From contig CAKULE010000015.1 in the NCBI GenBank assembly GCA_934667095.1, positions 1 through 64,000 of the forward strand: a stretch of 64,000 bases of DNA, written 5' to 3'. Shown here piece by piece: positions 30,863 through 39,387 of this stretch. The position numbers and the translations under genes are program-made. Origin of the DNA: an uncultured Oscillospiraceae bacterium. GTDB lineage: Bacteria; Bacillota; Clostridia; Oscillospirales; Oscillospiraceae. Every line of letters begins with the position of its first letter. The stretch's first letter is position 1. The notes under the pieces are model-generated. The model was not told the origin of the DNA and did not search any database. It saw only the letters and a program-made list of their open reading frames with translations.

Positions 30863-30868
30863 ATTATA
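30863..30868 (-). promoter_or_regulatory. -10 element of the proBAC promoter
   Basis: A perfect TATAAT on the minus strand, about 73 bases upstream of the proB start. The -35 position 17 bases further (GTGCAA) is a weak match. Confidence 0.5.
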
Positions 30869-30964
30869 ACGCGGTCTGCCAGAATTTGCACGACTTTTTT
30901 TAATGATTTAACACGTTTTTGCAATAAAGAAAAATCCTGCCCCGGTGAGAGCCGGCTTTCTGTC

Positions 30965-31003
30965 AAAAAAACGGCGGCGCAGGCTGTTCTGCCTGTGCCG
31001 CCG
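30965..31003 (-). terminator. Terminator of the MATE transporter gene
   Basis: On the minus strand a 13-bp stem (CGGCGGCACAGGC / GCCTGCGCCGCCG, one G-U pair) with a 6-base loop is followed by seven T. Confidence 0.92.
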
Positions 31004-31016
31004 CAATCCCGCCCGC

Positions 31017-32360
31017 TCAGGTCAGCGCCGGGGAGCAGGCCTTTTTGATGTAGGAGAGATAGAATACGATGGAGATCGCCGTGGCTACGGCCCAGCCGAT
31101 AGGCCACGAGGTCCAGATGCCGGTGGAGCCCAGCGCAGTCTTGGACAGTGCGATGGACAGCACCACCCGCAGGGTCAGGTCCGTAAAGGTGGCGATCATG
31201 AACTGCTTCATCCGCTGTGCGCCCCGCAGGATGCCGTCGGCCACCAGCTTGGCGGCCACCACAAAGTAGAAGGGGGCGATGATGCGCAGGAACATCACGC
31301 CGGTGTCCATAGCCGCGCCGGTGGGGGAGTCGAGGAAGATGTACACCAGCCACCGCCCGGCCAGCAGATACAGGATCACCAGCGGCAGGCACAGGCCCCA
31401 GACCAGCTTGAGCCCGGCCCGGAAGCCCGCCTTGATGCGGTCGTACTTCTCCGCGCCCAGATTCTGCGCCGTGTAGTTGGAGATGCCGTTGCTCAGGGTG
31501 GTCAGAGAGGTGATGACCATGTTGTTCAGCTTGATGGAGGCGGAGTACCCGGCGATGACGGCGGAGCCGAAGCCGTTGATGACGCCCTGAATGATGATGT
31601 TGCCCACGGAGATGAAGCTCTGCTGGAGGATGCTGGGCACGGCCACCACGGCGATGTGCTTCAGCAGCAGCCAGGAGAAGAGCTTGGGCTTTTCTGCCGT
31701 CTCGATTTTGCGGAAGCGGCGGAATACCACAACGATAGCCAGAATACAGCTGACGCCCTGACACAGGAAGGTGGCCCATGCCACGCCGGCCACGCCCATC
31801 CTGAAGGCGGCTACGAACAGGATGTCCATGCCAATGTTGGACAGGGAGGAGCAGGCCAGAAAGATAAAGGGTGTTTTAGAATCGCCCAGCGCGGAGAAGA
31901 TACCGGTGGACACATTATAAAAGAACACGAAAGGGAGACCGTAGATGTAGATGTCCAGATAGAGCTTGGAATCAGCGAAAATATCTTCCGGTGTGTTGAT
32001 CAGCCCCAGCAGCCCGTTGCAGAACAGGATGCCGCACAGCATCAGCACCGCGCACAGCACGGCGCTGGCGATCAGAGTGGTGTACACCGCGGTCTTCAGC
32101 TCACTGTTGCGCTTGGCGCCGAACAGCTGGGATACGATCACCGAGCAGCCAATGTTGCACCCGAAGGCGAAGGCGATGAAGATCAGCGTGATCTCGTAGC
32201 TGTTGCCCACGGCGGCCAGCGCGTCGTTGCTGATGAATTTGCCCGCCACAAAGCTGTCCGCAATGTTGTACAGCTGCTGGAAGATGATGCTGCCGAACAG
32301 CGGCAGGCAGAACCGGCACAGAACCGAACTGGGCTCACCCACCGTCAGGTCTTTGTTCAT
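31017..32360 (-). CDS. MATE-family multidrug/cation antiporter
   Basis: A 447-residue membrane protein with the 12-helix MATE layout in two halves. The N-terminus PLFGSIIFQQLYNIADSFVAGKFISNDALAAVGNSYEI and the second-half repeat PSILQQSFISVGNIIIQGVINGFGSAVIAGYSASIKLNN match the family. It exports drugs or metabolites using a Na+ or H+ gradient; the substrate is unknown. It is divergent from a LysR-type regulator gene whose likely operator overlaps its promoter, so regulation by that protein is likely. Confidence 0.92.
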   Translation of the reverse strand: MNKDLTVGEPSSVLCRFCLPLFGSIIFQQLYNIADSFVAGKFISNDALAAVGNSYEITLIFIAFAFGCNIGCSVIVSQLFGAKRNSELKTAVYTTLIASAVLCAVLMLCGILFCNGLLGLINTPEDIFADSKLYLDIYIYGLPFVFFYNVSTGIFSALGDSKTPFIFLACSSLSNIGMDILFVAAFRMGVAGVAWATFLCQGVSCILAIVVVFRRFRKIETAEKPKLFSWLLLKHIAVVAVPSILQQSFISVGNIIIQGVINGFGSAVIAGYSASIKLNNMVITSLTTLSNGISNYTAQNLGAEKYDRIKAGFRAGLKLVWGLCLPLVILYLLAGRWLVYIFLDSPTGAAMDTGVMFLRIIAPFYFVVAAKLVADGILRGAQRMKQFMIATFTDLTLRVVLSIALSKTALGSTGIWTSWPIGWAVATAISIVFYLSYIKKACSPALT

Positions 32361-32418
32361 AGTATCACGGCCTCTTTTCCCGGGGAAATTTCCTCCCCTT
32401 GACTTTTCAGACTGGACT

Positions 32419-32447
32419 ATTATAATGCTCTCATACCCATATGTAAA
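32419..32447 (-). promoter_or_regulatory. Promoter of the MATE gene
   Basis: On the minus strand TTTACA (32442-32447) and TATAAT (32419-32424) are separated by 17 bases. Confidence 0.78.
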
Positions 32448-32454
32448 ATATATG
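32438..32454. promoter_or_regulatory. Candidate LysR operator between MATE and LysR genes
   Basis: CATAT-GTAAAAT-ATATG is a perfect 5-bp inverted repeat containing T-N11-A spacings typical of LysR boxes. A wider ATACC...GGTAT repeat (32433-32461 region) surrounds it. It covers the -35 of the MATE promoter. Confidence 0.5.
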
Positions 32455-32496
32455 TTTGGTATCTTAGAAATATAAAATTGATATGGAGAGATCCAG

Positions 32497-33387
32497 ATGC
32501 AGATAAGTTATGACTACTACCGGGTGTTCTGCATGGTTGCCAGATATGGCAGCTTCACCGCGGCGGCCCGGGCACTGTTCAGCAACCAGCCCAACGTGAC
32601 CCGCACCATTCAGAATCTGGAGAGCACGCTGGGCTGCACCCTGTTCGTGCGGACCAACCGGGGCGTGCGCCTGACTCCGGAAGGGGAGCAGCTCTATGCC
32701 CACGTGAGCGCGGCGGTGGCCCAGATTGAGGCGGGAGAGGAGGAGCTTTCCCTCGGAAAGACGGCGGAGCGCGGCGCCATCTCCATCGGCGTGACGGAGG
32801 TGGCCCTGCGCTGCTTCCTCCTGCCGGTGCTCAAGGCGTACCGCGCGCAGTATCCGGGGGTCCACATCCGCATGACCAGCCGCGCCACCGCGCAGGCGAT
32901 CTCCGACCTGAAGGACGGCCTGACCGATTTTGCACTGGTGACGACCCCCACCGTGCGCTCCGATTCCCTGATTGAGCAGACTGTCCGCACTATCCGGGAG
33001 GTCCCCGTGTGCAGCGACGCCTACCCGGAGCTCCTCGGCGGGAAGGTCCCGCTGGACCGCCTCCGGCAGTATCCCATCATCTCTCTCGGCGCGGACTCCA
33101 AGACTCACGAACGCTATGCCGGCTTTTTCGCCCGGCACGGCCTTACCTTTGCCCCGGCCATCGAGGCTGCCGGCACCGACCAGATCCTGCCGCTGGTGCA
33201 GGCGGACCTTGGGGTGGGCTTCCTGCCGGAGGACATGGTGCGCGATACGGACTCCGTGCGTGTCATCGACCTGCGGGAGAAGATCCCCGTGCGCTCCATC
33301 TGCCTGATCAAGCGCCGGTCGCAGGCCCTGCGCGCCGCAGCCAGTGAGCTGGAGCGCTTTATGCTGGCGGCGGCGGGGCGGCCGTGA
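32497..33387 (+). CDS. LysR-family transcriptional regulator
   Basis: A 296-residue regulator. Residues 1-60 are the LysR winged helix-turn-helix (YYRVFCMVARYGSFTAAARALFSNQPNVTRTIQNLESTLG...FVRTNRGVRLTPEG) and residues about 90-290 form the periplasmic-binding-like effector domain (GAISIGVTEVALRCFLLPVL...GVHIRMTSR). It lies head-to-head with the MATE transporter gene and is the likely local regulator of that gene and of itself. The ATG at 32497 is preceded by ATGGAGAG. The effector is unknown. Confidence 0.93.
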   Translation: MQISYDYYRVFCMVARYGSFTAAARALFSNQPNVTRTIQNLESTLGCTLFVRTNRGVRLTPEGEQLYAHVSAAVAQIEAGEEELSLGKTAERGAISIGVTEVALRCFLLPVLKAYRAQYPGVHIRMTSRATAQAISDLKDGLTDFALVTTPTVRSDSLIEQTVRTIREVPVCSDAYPELLGGKVPLDRLRQYPIISLGADSKTHERYAGFFARHGLTFAPAIEAAGTDQILPLVQADLGVGFLPEDMVRDTDSVRVIDLREKIPVRSICLIKRRSQALRAAASELERFMLAAAGRP

Positions 33388-33409
33388 TGCAAAGTTCACA
33401 CTCTGTTCA

Positions 33410-33438
33410 TTGACTTTTTTTGAAGAAATGAGTAAAAT
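33410..33438 (+). promoter_or_regulatory. Promoter of the MarR-ABC exporter operon
   Basis: TTGACT (33410-33415) and TAAAAT (33433-33438) with a 17-base spacer, about 45 bases before the MarR start codon. Confidence 0.75.
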
Positions 33439-33482
33439 AAGAAAGTCTAATATTGAACGTTTTTAAATTGGAGGGTATCTCG

Positions 33483-33965
33483 ATGCATGAGATCAGTGTG
33501 ACCGCGGCTGTGATGTTCAACACCGCCAACAAATTTCGGGAGGCTTACTATGTGACCATGCAGCCCCTGTGCGAAGAGCTGGACCTGCCCGTTGCGGCGG
33601 TGGATATTCTGCTCTTCCTCGCCAACAACGAGGGGTACGACACTGCCCGGGACATCTGCCGCTGCCGCGGCATGAAGCCGGGCATCGTGTCCTTCCACGT
33701 GGAGAAGCTGGTGAACGAGGGTTTTCTGGAGCGCCAGAGCGTCCCCGGCGACCGGCGCAAGACTCGCCTTGTGTGTACCGAAAAGGCGGCTCCGGTGCTG
33801 GAGAGGGGCCGCGCCCGGCAGGAGCTTTTCGGCCGGAACATGGCGGAGGGCTTGGGGGAGGAGGACCTCGCCCACCTGCGCAAGTGCATGGCGGTGTTTG
33901 AGCGCAACATCGAACAAATTCGGACCGGCAAGGCCGGAAACAGCGAAACGGAGAACGAGCAATGA
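33483..33965 (+). CDS. MarR-family transcriptional regulator
   Basis: A 160-residue winged-helix regulator. The DNA-binding region is visible as LPVAAVDILLFLANNEGYDTARDICRCRGMKPGIVSFHVEKLVNEGFLERQSVPGDRRKTRLVCTEKA, including the DxRRK wing. It is the first gene of an operon with two exporter half-transporters and overlaps the next gene by 4 bases (ATGA). The expected role is ligand-relieved repression of the exporter. The ATG at 33483 follows TTGGAGGG; longer in-frame starts lack a ribosome site. Confidence 0.92.
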   Translation: MHEISVTAAVMFNTANKFREAYYVTMQPLCEELDLPVAAVDILLFLANNEGYDTARDICRCRGMKPGIVSFHVEKLVNEGFLERQSVPGDRRKTRLVCTEKAAPVLERGRARQELFGRNMAEGLGEEDLAHLRKCMAVFERNIEQIRTGKAGNSETENEQ

Positions 33966-35719
33966 TCAAATTACTGCGTAAAATGAGCCCCAGGGAGCTG
34001 GCCATGTCCCTTGTGTGCGCCGTGCTGGTGGTGGGGCAGATCTACTTTGACCTGACTCTGCCCGACTATATGACTGACCTGACTGCCCTCATCAAGACCC
34101 CTGGCAGCGCCACGGCGGACATCGTCCGGGTGGGCGGCAAGATGCTGGGCTGCACGCTGGCCAGCGCCGTGCTGGCCATTCTCTGCGGTTTTCTGGCGGC
34201 AAAGGTGGCCGCCGGTTTCAGTTACACCATCCGGGCCAAGCTGTTCCACCACGTGATGGACGTGGGCAGCGAGGAGATGCAGGCCTTCTCTATCCCCAGC
34301 CTCATCACCCGTACCACCAACGACATCACTCAGATCCAGATGATCGTGGCCATGGGTCTGCAGATGATCATCAAGTCCCCCATCATGGCGGTGTGGGCCA
34401 TCATCAAGATCCTGGGCAAGAGCTGGGAGCTGTCCATAGTGACAGCGGCCTTTGTGGTAGTCATCTGCGCCGCGGTGCTGGCTATCATGCTCATCTGTAT
34501 CCCCCGCATCCGCATTGTCCAGCAGCTCACCGACAAGCTCAACCGGGTGGCCCGAGAAAACCTGACGGGCATCAACGTGGTCCACGCTTTCAACGCCGAG
34601 GACTATCAGGCTGAGAAGTTCGACGGTCCCAGCACCGACATGCTGAACCTTCAGATGAAGAACCAGAAGCTTTTCGCCGGCATGATGCCTATTATGAGCC
34701 TCGGTATGAATGGGCTGGCGCTGGCCATCTACTGGCTGGGCGCGGCGCTGGTGAACGCGGTCTCCCTCGGGGACCCCGCCGCCCGGATCACCATGTTCAG
34801 CAACGTGCTGGTGTTCAGCACCTACGCCACCTATGTGGTCATGTCCTTCATGATGCTGGTGATGATCTTCATGCTCCTGCCCTCCGCGCAGGTCTCCGCC
34901 GAGCGTATCAATGAGGTGCTGGAGCGTCAGGCCACTGTCACCGAAGGCGCGGTGGATCACGCTGAGGAGCGCGGCACCGTGGAGTTCAGGGACGTGTCCT
35001 TCCGCTATCCCGGATCCTCTGAAAACGAGCTGGAACACATCAGCTTCAAGGTGGGGAAAGGGAGGACCCTTGCCATCATCGGCGCCACCGGCAGCGGCAA
35101 GACCACCCTTGTGAGTCTCATTCCCCGCTTTTACGACGCCACCGGGGGGCAGGTACTGGTGGATGGCGTGGACGTGAAGGACTACACCTTCGACGCCCTC
35201 TACGACCGCCTCGGCTACGTGACCCAGAAGGCGGTGCTCTTTTCCGGGACCATCCGGGACAACGTCTTCTTCGGTGAGAGCGCCGTCCCGGACACGCAGG
35301 ATGGACTGGACCGGGCCATCGCGCTCTCTCAGGCCGGGGAGTTTGTGGACAAGCTGCCCGAGGGCACGGAGCACCGTATCGCCCAGATGGGCCGCAACGT
35401 CTCCGGCGGCCAGAAGCAGCGGCTGTCCATCGCCCGGGCGCTGGCCCGGGAGCCGGAGATCCTGATTTTCGACGACTCCTTCTCCGCGCTGGACTACCGC
35501 ACCGACGCCAAGCTCCGCGCCGGGCTGGAGGAGCAGCTGGCCGGCACCACCAAGATCATCGTAGCCCAGCGCATCAGCACCATCCGCCACGCGGATGAGA
35601 TCATCGTGCTGGACCGCGGCGAGGCTGTAGGTATGGGCACCCATGAGGAGCTCATGCAGTCCTGCCCAGTGTACCGGGAGATCGCTATGTCCCAGCTCAG
35701 CGCCGCTGAGCTGGCCTGA
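33962..35719 (+). CDS. Heterodimeric ABC exporter, subunit with degenerate site (first pair)
   Basis: A 585-residue half-transporter: six membrane helices in the first 320 residues, then an ATPase domain with Walker A GATGSGKTTL, signature VSGGQKQRLSIA and Walker B ILIFDDSFSALD. The residue after the Walker B Asp is Asp instead of the catalytic Glu, which is usual for one member of heterodimeric type IV exporters. The partner is the next gene, 17 bases downstream. A drug or lipid/peptide export role is expected, and control by the upstream MarR protein fits an inducible efflux system. Confidence 0.92.
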   Translation: MIKLLRKMSPRELAMSLVCAVLVVGQIYFDLTLPDYMTDLTALIKTPGSATADIVRVGGKMLGCTLASAVLAILCGFLAAKVAAGFSYTIRAKLFHHVMDVGSEEMQAFSIPSLITRTTNDITQIQMIVAMGLQMIIKSPIMAVWAIIKILGKSWELSIVTAAFVVVICAAVLAIMLICIPRIRIVQQLTDKLNRVARENLTGINVVHAFNAEDYQAEKFDGPSTDMLNLQMKNQKLFAGMMPIMSLGMNGLALAIYWLGAALVNAVSLGDPAARITMFSNVLVFSTYATYVVMSFMMLVMIFMLLPSAQVSAERINEVLERQATVTEGAVDHAEERGTVEFRDVSFRYPGSSENELEHISFKVGKGRTLAIIGATGSGKTTLVSLIPRFYDATGGQVLVDGVDVKDYTFDALYDRLGYVTQKAVLFSGTIRDNVFFGESAVPDTQDGLDRAIALSQAGEFVDKLPEGTEHRIAQMGRNVSGGQKQRLSIARALAREPEILIFDDSFSALDYRTDAKLRAGLEEQLAGTTKIIVAQRISTIRHADEIIVLDRGEAVGMGTHEELMQSCPVYREIAMSQLSAAELA

Positions 35720-35736
35720 AGGGAGGGCACCATACA

Positions 35737-37509
35737 ATGAGACAACAAAAGAGTGAACAGCTGAACGTGGGCGCCCTGAAGCAGCTGCTGGACTACATGC
35801 GCAACAGCCTCGGCGCGATCCTCGCGGCCATGGTGCTGGCGGCGCTGGGCGCAGTCATGATCATTATCGGCCCCGACAAGGTGGGCGAGATTGCCACCAT
35901 CATGTCCGACGGCCTCATGACCGGCATCGATTTGGCCGCCGTAGCCCGGATAGGCATCTTCCTTGCCGTGATCTACGGGCTGGGCGCAGTGTTCAGCTTC
36001 TGCCAGCAGTACCTCATGGCGGACACCACCCTGAAAATGACCTACCGCATGCGGCGGGAGCTGTCCGCTAAGATCAACCGGGTGCCCCAGGAGTACTTCA
36101 ACTCCCACGCTCAGGGCGACATCCTCAGCCGCATCACCAACGATGTGTTTACCCTCCAGCAAAGCCTGACCAACAGCCTGCCCACCATCATCAGCGCGGT
36201 CACCCAGTTCCTCGGCTGCCTGATCATGATGTTTGTCACCGAGTGGCGGCTGGCCCTGACGGCGCTGGCCATCAACATCGTCGGCATCCTGCTGACGGTG
36301 TTCATCATGACCAAGTCCCAGCGGTACTTCACCGCCCGGCAGGAGAGCCTCGGCACCCTCAACGGCTATGTGGAGGAGATGTATTCCGGCCACGAGGTGG
36401 TGCGCATCTCCCGGGCCGGCCGCAAGGTCTCCAGTAAATTTGACAAACTGAACGAGGCCGTCTACGACGCCAACTGGAAGTCCCAGTTCCTCTCGGGCAT
36501 CATGCAGCCCCTCATGACCATCATCGGCAACGTATCCTATGTGGCGGTGTGCGTGCTGGGTTCCATTCTGGTCCTGAACGGTACCATCAAGTTCGGCGTC
36601 ATCGTGTCCTTCATCCTCTACGTCCGCCTGCTCACCTCGCCTCTGACCCAAATCGCTCAGGGCATGACCAACATGCAGACCGCCTCCGCCTCCGCCCATC
36701 GCATCTTCGATTTTCTGGACAGCTCCGAGCTCTCCGACGAGAGCGCCAAGCCTGCCGGGGTCCCTGAGGTCAAGGGCGCTGTGAGCTTCGAGCACGTGCG
36801 CTTCAGTTACCCCGACACGCCGGACAAGATCATCATCAAAGACTTCTCCGCAGAAGTCCATCCGGGGCAGAAGGTGGCCATCGTGGGCCCCACCGGCGCG
36901 GGCAAGACCACCATGGTCAACCTGCTCATGCGCTTTTTCGAGGTCAACAGCGGCTCCATCCTGATCGACGGTACCCCCATCTCCGACCTGCGGCGGGAGA
37001 CCGTCCACAGCATGTTTAGCATGGTCCTGCAGGACACGTGGATCTTCGAGGGCACCGTCCGGGAGAACCTGGTGTACAATCTGGAGGGCGTCACCGACGA
37101 CCAGCTGGAGCAGGTGGCCCAAGCCTGCGGACTGGACAAGTTCATCCATTCCCTGCCTCAGGGCTTTGACACCGTCCTCTCGGAGAGCACCACCATCTCC
37201 GCTGGCCAGAAGCAGCTGCTGACCATCGCCCGGGCTATGCTCCAGAACGCCCCCATGCTCATTCTGGACGAGGCCACCTCTTCCGTGGACACCCGCACCG
37301 AACTCATCATCCAGCGGGCCATGGACCAGCTGACCCACGGCCGCACCAGCTTCGTCATTGCCCACCGCCTCTCCACCATCAAAAACGCCGATCTCATTCT
37401 GGTCATGAAGGACGGCGACGTCATCGAGAGCGGCACCCACGACAGCCTTATGGCTCAGGGCGGCTTCTACGCCGAGCTCTACAACAGCCAGTTCGAGCAG
37501 GCATCCTGA
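35737..37509 (+). CDS. Heterodimeric ABC exporter, catalytic subunit (first pair)
   Basis: A 590-residue half-transporter with six N-terminal membrane helices and an ATPase domain: Walker A GPTGAGKTTM, signature ISAGQKQLLTIA and Walker B MLILDEATSSVD with the catalytic Glu present. Together with the preceding subunit it would form one active and one degenerate ATP site. The ATG is preceded by AAGGGAGGGCACC. It ends the MarR operon and is followed by a strong terminator. Confidence 0.93.
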   Translation: MRQQKSEQLNVGALKQLLDYMRNSLGAILAAMVLAALGAVMIIIGPDKVGEIATIMSDGLMTGIDLAAVARIGIFLAVIYGLGAVFSFCQQYLMADTTLKMTYRMRRELSAKINRVPQEYFNSHAQGDILSRITNDVFTLQQSLTNSLPTIISAVTQFLGCLIMMFVTEWRLALTALAINIVGILLTVFIMTKSQRYFTARQESLGTLNGYVEEMYSGHEVVRISRAGRKVSSKFDKLNEAVYDANWKSQFLSGIMQPLMTIIGNVSYVAVCVLGSILVLNGTIKFGVIVSFILYVRLLTSPLTQIAQGMTNMQTASASAHRIFDFLDSSELSDESAKPAGVPEVKGAVSFEHVRFSYPDTPDKIIIKDFSAEVHPGQKVAIVGPTGAGKTTMVNLLMRFFEVNSGSILIDGTPISDLRRETVHSMFSMVLQDTWIFEGTVRENLVYNLEGVTDDQLEQVAQACGLDKFIHSLPQGFDTVLSESTTISAGQKQLLTIARAMLQNAPMLILDEATSSVDTRTELIIQRAMDQLTHGRTSFVIAHRLSTIKNADLILVMKDGDVIESGTHDSLMAQGGFYAELYNSQFEQAS

Positions 37510-37522
37510 CCTGTTTCCGCAA

Positions 37523-37556
37523 ACGGCCGGCAGTCTTAGACTGCCGGCCGTTTTTT
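37523..37556 (+). terminator. Terminator of the MarR-ABC exporter operon
   Basis: A 13-bp perfect stem (ACGGCCGGCAGTC / GACTGCCGGCCGT) with a TTA loop followed by a T-run. Confidence 0.95.
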
Positions 37557-37585
37557 ACACTCATCGGAAAAACTGTAAAAAGTGC

Positions 37586-37614
37586 TTGCAAACCCCGGGC
37601 TGATATGCTAATCT
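37586..37614 (+). promoter_or_regulatory. Promoter of the sigma-54 activator gene
   Basis: TTGCAA (37586-37591) and TAATCT (37609-37614) are 17 bases apart. A TGTCGCAAAA motif shared with the target operon lies at 37647-37656, just downstream. Confidence 0.5.
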
Positions 37615-37646
37615 TACGTCAGATTTTTGATGCATATATGAGACTG

Positions 37647-37656
37647 TGTCGCAAAA
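37647..37656 (+). promoter_or_regulatory. TGTCGCAAAA motif upstream of the sigma-54 activator
   Basis: The same ten bases occur at 39193-39202 and eight of them at 39176-39183, upstream of the sigma-54 promoter of the next operon. A shared binding site for the activator, with autoregulation here, is the simplest reading. Confidence 0.45.
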
Positions 37657-37699
37657 GTGAGAATCAGCAAGCGGAAGGAAGAAAGGGAGGCGCTGGAAC

Positions 37700-39106
37700 G
37701 TGGGTCTGCGGGAGCTTTTGGAGGAATACCCGGACGAATTTATCCCCTATGCAGAGAAGATATTGGACAGTTATTTCGGCAATCTGTTCGTATCCTATAA
37801 AAACGAACGGATTCTCTACGTCAACGCAAAGATGGCGGCCTCCGTTCACATGACCAAGGAGGAGCTGACCGGCCTGTCGCTGGAGGAGCTGCGGGGCCAC
37901 AAATTCTGGATGCGCTCCCTCTCGCAGGAGATGTACGGCACCAAGCGGGTGCCCTTCAACGCCTACAACGTCAGCCGCTGGGGAGAGGAGCTCTTCACCC
38001 ATGTGGAGCCCATCTCCAACGATCAGGGCGAGGTCATTATGGGCGCCCACTACTCCATCCCCAGACGGATGCTGGATGAGTTCTCCGACTATGTCAGCTC
38101 GGAGAGCTCCAACCTCCACAAGTACAAGGACATTTCGGAATATCTGGAGAACCGCCGGGACTATACCGACACCATCATCTGCACCAGTCCCGCTGCCCGC
38201 ATCGCCTTTGAAAATGCCCGCCACATCAGCGCGCTGGACTCCATCGTCCTCATCTGCGGCGAGACGGGCACAGGCAAGGACGTGCTGGCCAACTACATCT
38301 ATCACAACAGCCGCCGGGTGGACCAGCCCTTCATCCCAGTGAACTGCTCCGCCATCCCGGAAGGGCTCATGGAGTCAGAATTTTTCGGCTATGAGCGGGG
38401 AGCCTTCACCGGGGCCCGCAGCTCCGGCAAGCCCGGTCTCTTCGAGCTGGCCGACCACGGCACGCTCTTTCTGGATGAGCTGGAGGAGCTCTCCCTGCCC
38501 ATGCAGGCGAAGCTGCTCCGCGTGCTGGAGACCGGCCGTTTCATGCGGGTGGGCGGCACCCGGGAGATCACCACCGACGTCCGCATCATCGCCGCCACCA
38601 ACCGGGAGCTGAAACAGATGGTGGCGGAAAAGCAGTTCCGCGAGGACCTCTATTACCGCATGACGGTCATGCCCCTTTATCTGCCCCCACTGCGGGAGCG
38701 GCGGGAGGACATCGTGCCGCTGGCGGAGAGCTTCCTCTCCGGCCTGAACCGGAAATACAGCGTCTCCCGCGTCCTCACCGAGGAGGTCCGGGAGCGGCTG
38801 GAGGCGTACAACTGGCCCGGTAACATCCGGGAGCTCCGCAACGTGGTGGAGCGCTATGCCATCTCCGGCTGGATCGACATCCCGGCCCCCGGCGGGGAGA
38901 GTCAGGGGGGCGCCGTGCCCTGGGGCCAGTCGCTGGACCTCCCGGAGGACCTGCCCCTGCACGAGGCCTGCAGCCGCTTTGAGCAGGCCTATGTCCAGCG
39001 CGCGCTGGATGCCTGCGGCGGCTCCGTGGCCAAGGCGGCGGAGCGCCTTGGTATCCACCGCTCGCTGCTGTACCGCAAGCTGAAGCAGTGGGAGGAGCAG
39101 GTGTGA
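37700..39106 (+). CDS. PAS-containing sigma-54-dependent activator
   Basis: A 468-residue enhancer-binding protein. Residues about 17-125 form a PAS-like sensor (ILDSYFGNLFVSYKNERILYVN...ELFTHVEPI), 155-390 the AAA+ domain with Walker A GETGTGKD (187-194), the sigma-54 contact loop GAFTGA (234-239) and Walker B GTLFLDELEEL, and the C-terminal 45 residues a Fis-type helix-turn-helix (LDACGGSVAKAAERLGIHRSLLYRKLKQW). The start is a GTG at 37700, nine bases after GAAAGGGAGG. The next operon has a -24/-12 promoter and shared upstream motifs, so it is the likely target. The PAS may sense the carboxylate substrate or its CoA form, as in related regulators. Confidence 0.93.
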   Translation: MGLRELLEEYPDEFIPYAEKILDSYFGNLFVSYKNERILYVNAKMAASVHMTKEELTGLSLEELRGHKFWMRSLSQEMYGTKRVPFNAYNVSRWGEELFTHVEPISNDQGEVIMGAHYSIPRRMLDEFSDYVSSESSNLHKYKDISEYLENRRDYTDTIICTSPAARIAFENARHISALDSIVLICGETGTGKDVLANYIYHNSRRVDQPFIPVNCSAIPEGLMESEFFGYERGAFTGARSSGKPGLFELADHGTLFLDELEELSLPMQAKLLRVLETGRFMRVGGTREITTDVRIIAATNRELKQMVAEKQFREDLYYRMTVMPLYLPPLRERREDIVPLAESFLSGLNRKYSVSRVLTEEVRERLEAYNWPGNIRELRNVVERYAISGWIDIPAPGGESQGGAVPWGQSLDLPEDLPLHEACSRFEQAYVQRALDACGGSVAKAAERLGIHRSLLYRKLKQWEEQV

Positions 39107-39110
39107 GCAT

Positions 39111-39151
39111 ACAGCGCCCTCTGCCTGCAGCAGAGGGCGCTGTCAGTTTTT
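39111..39151 (+). terminator. Terminator of the sigma-54 activator gene
   Basis: A perfect 13-bp stem (ACAGCGCCCTCTG / CAGAGGGCGCTGT) with a 7-base loop and TTTTT three bases later. Confidence 0.88.
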
Positions 39152-39175
39152 GTAGAAGGTTTAAGACAGGGTGAG

Positions 39176-39223
39176 TCGCAAAAATGCACCGCTGTCGCAA
39201 AATAGTACTGGCAGAATTTTTGC
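39176..39223 (+). promoter_or_regulatory. Candidate upstream activator sites
   Basis: TCGCAAAA at 39176-39183, TGTCGCAAAA at 39193-39202 (17 bases apart) and an inverted ATTTTTGC at 39216-39223. They lie about 65-110 bases before the -24 element, a normal distance for enhancer sites of sigma-54 activators. Confidence 0.5.
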
Positions 39224-39285
39224 AAATAGCACAAAAGCAAGAGGGAAAAATGGGCGAGATAAACAAAAACAAGGAAAAACCAGAG

Positions 39286-39302
39286 TTGGCACGGGGCTTG
39301 CA
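39286..39302 (+). promoter_or_regulatory. Sigma-54 promoter of the CitMHS-AtuA operon
   Basis: TTGGCAC-N5-TTGCA matches the -24/-12 consensus fully: GG at 39288-39289 and GC at 39300-39301 with ten bases between. Transcription would start near 39313, about 75 bases before the transporter start codon. Confidence 0.88.
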
Positions 39303-39387
39303 GTATACCTTCTGCGGCCGCGGTTCTCCGGCAGGGGATCGGAGGGCGCGAGCCAAAGAGACTTCTATTAAGGGAGGAAATTAGTCA

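Noticed and set aside
33962..37509. Loss of the catalytic Glu in the exporter subunit as a sign of a dead transporter
   Set aside because: Heterodimeric ABC exporters normally have one degenerate site; the partner subunit has the full catalytic set.
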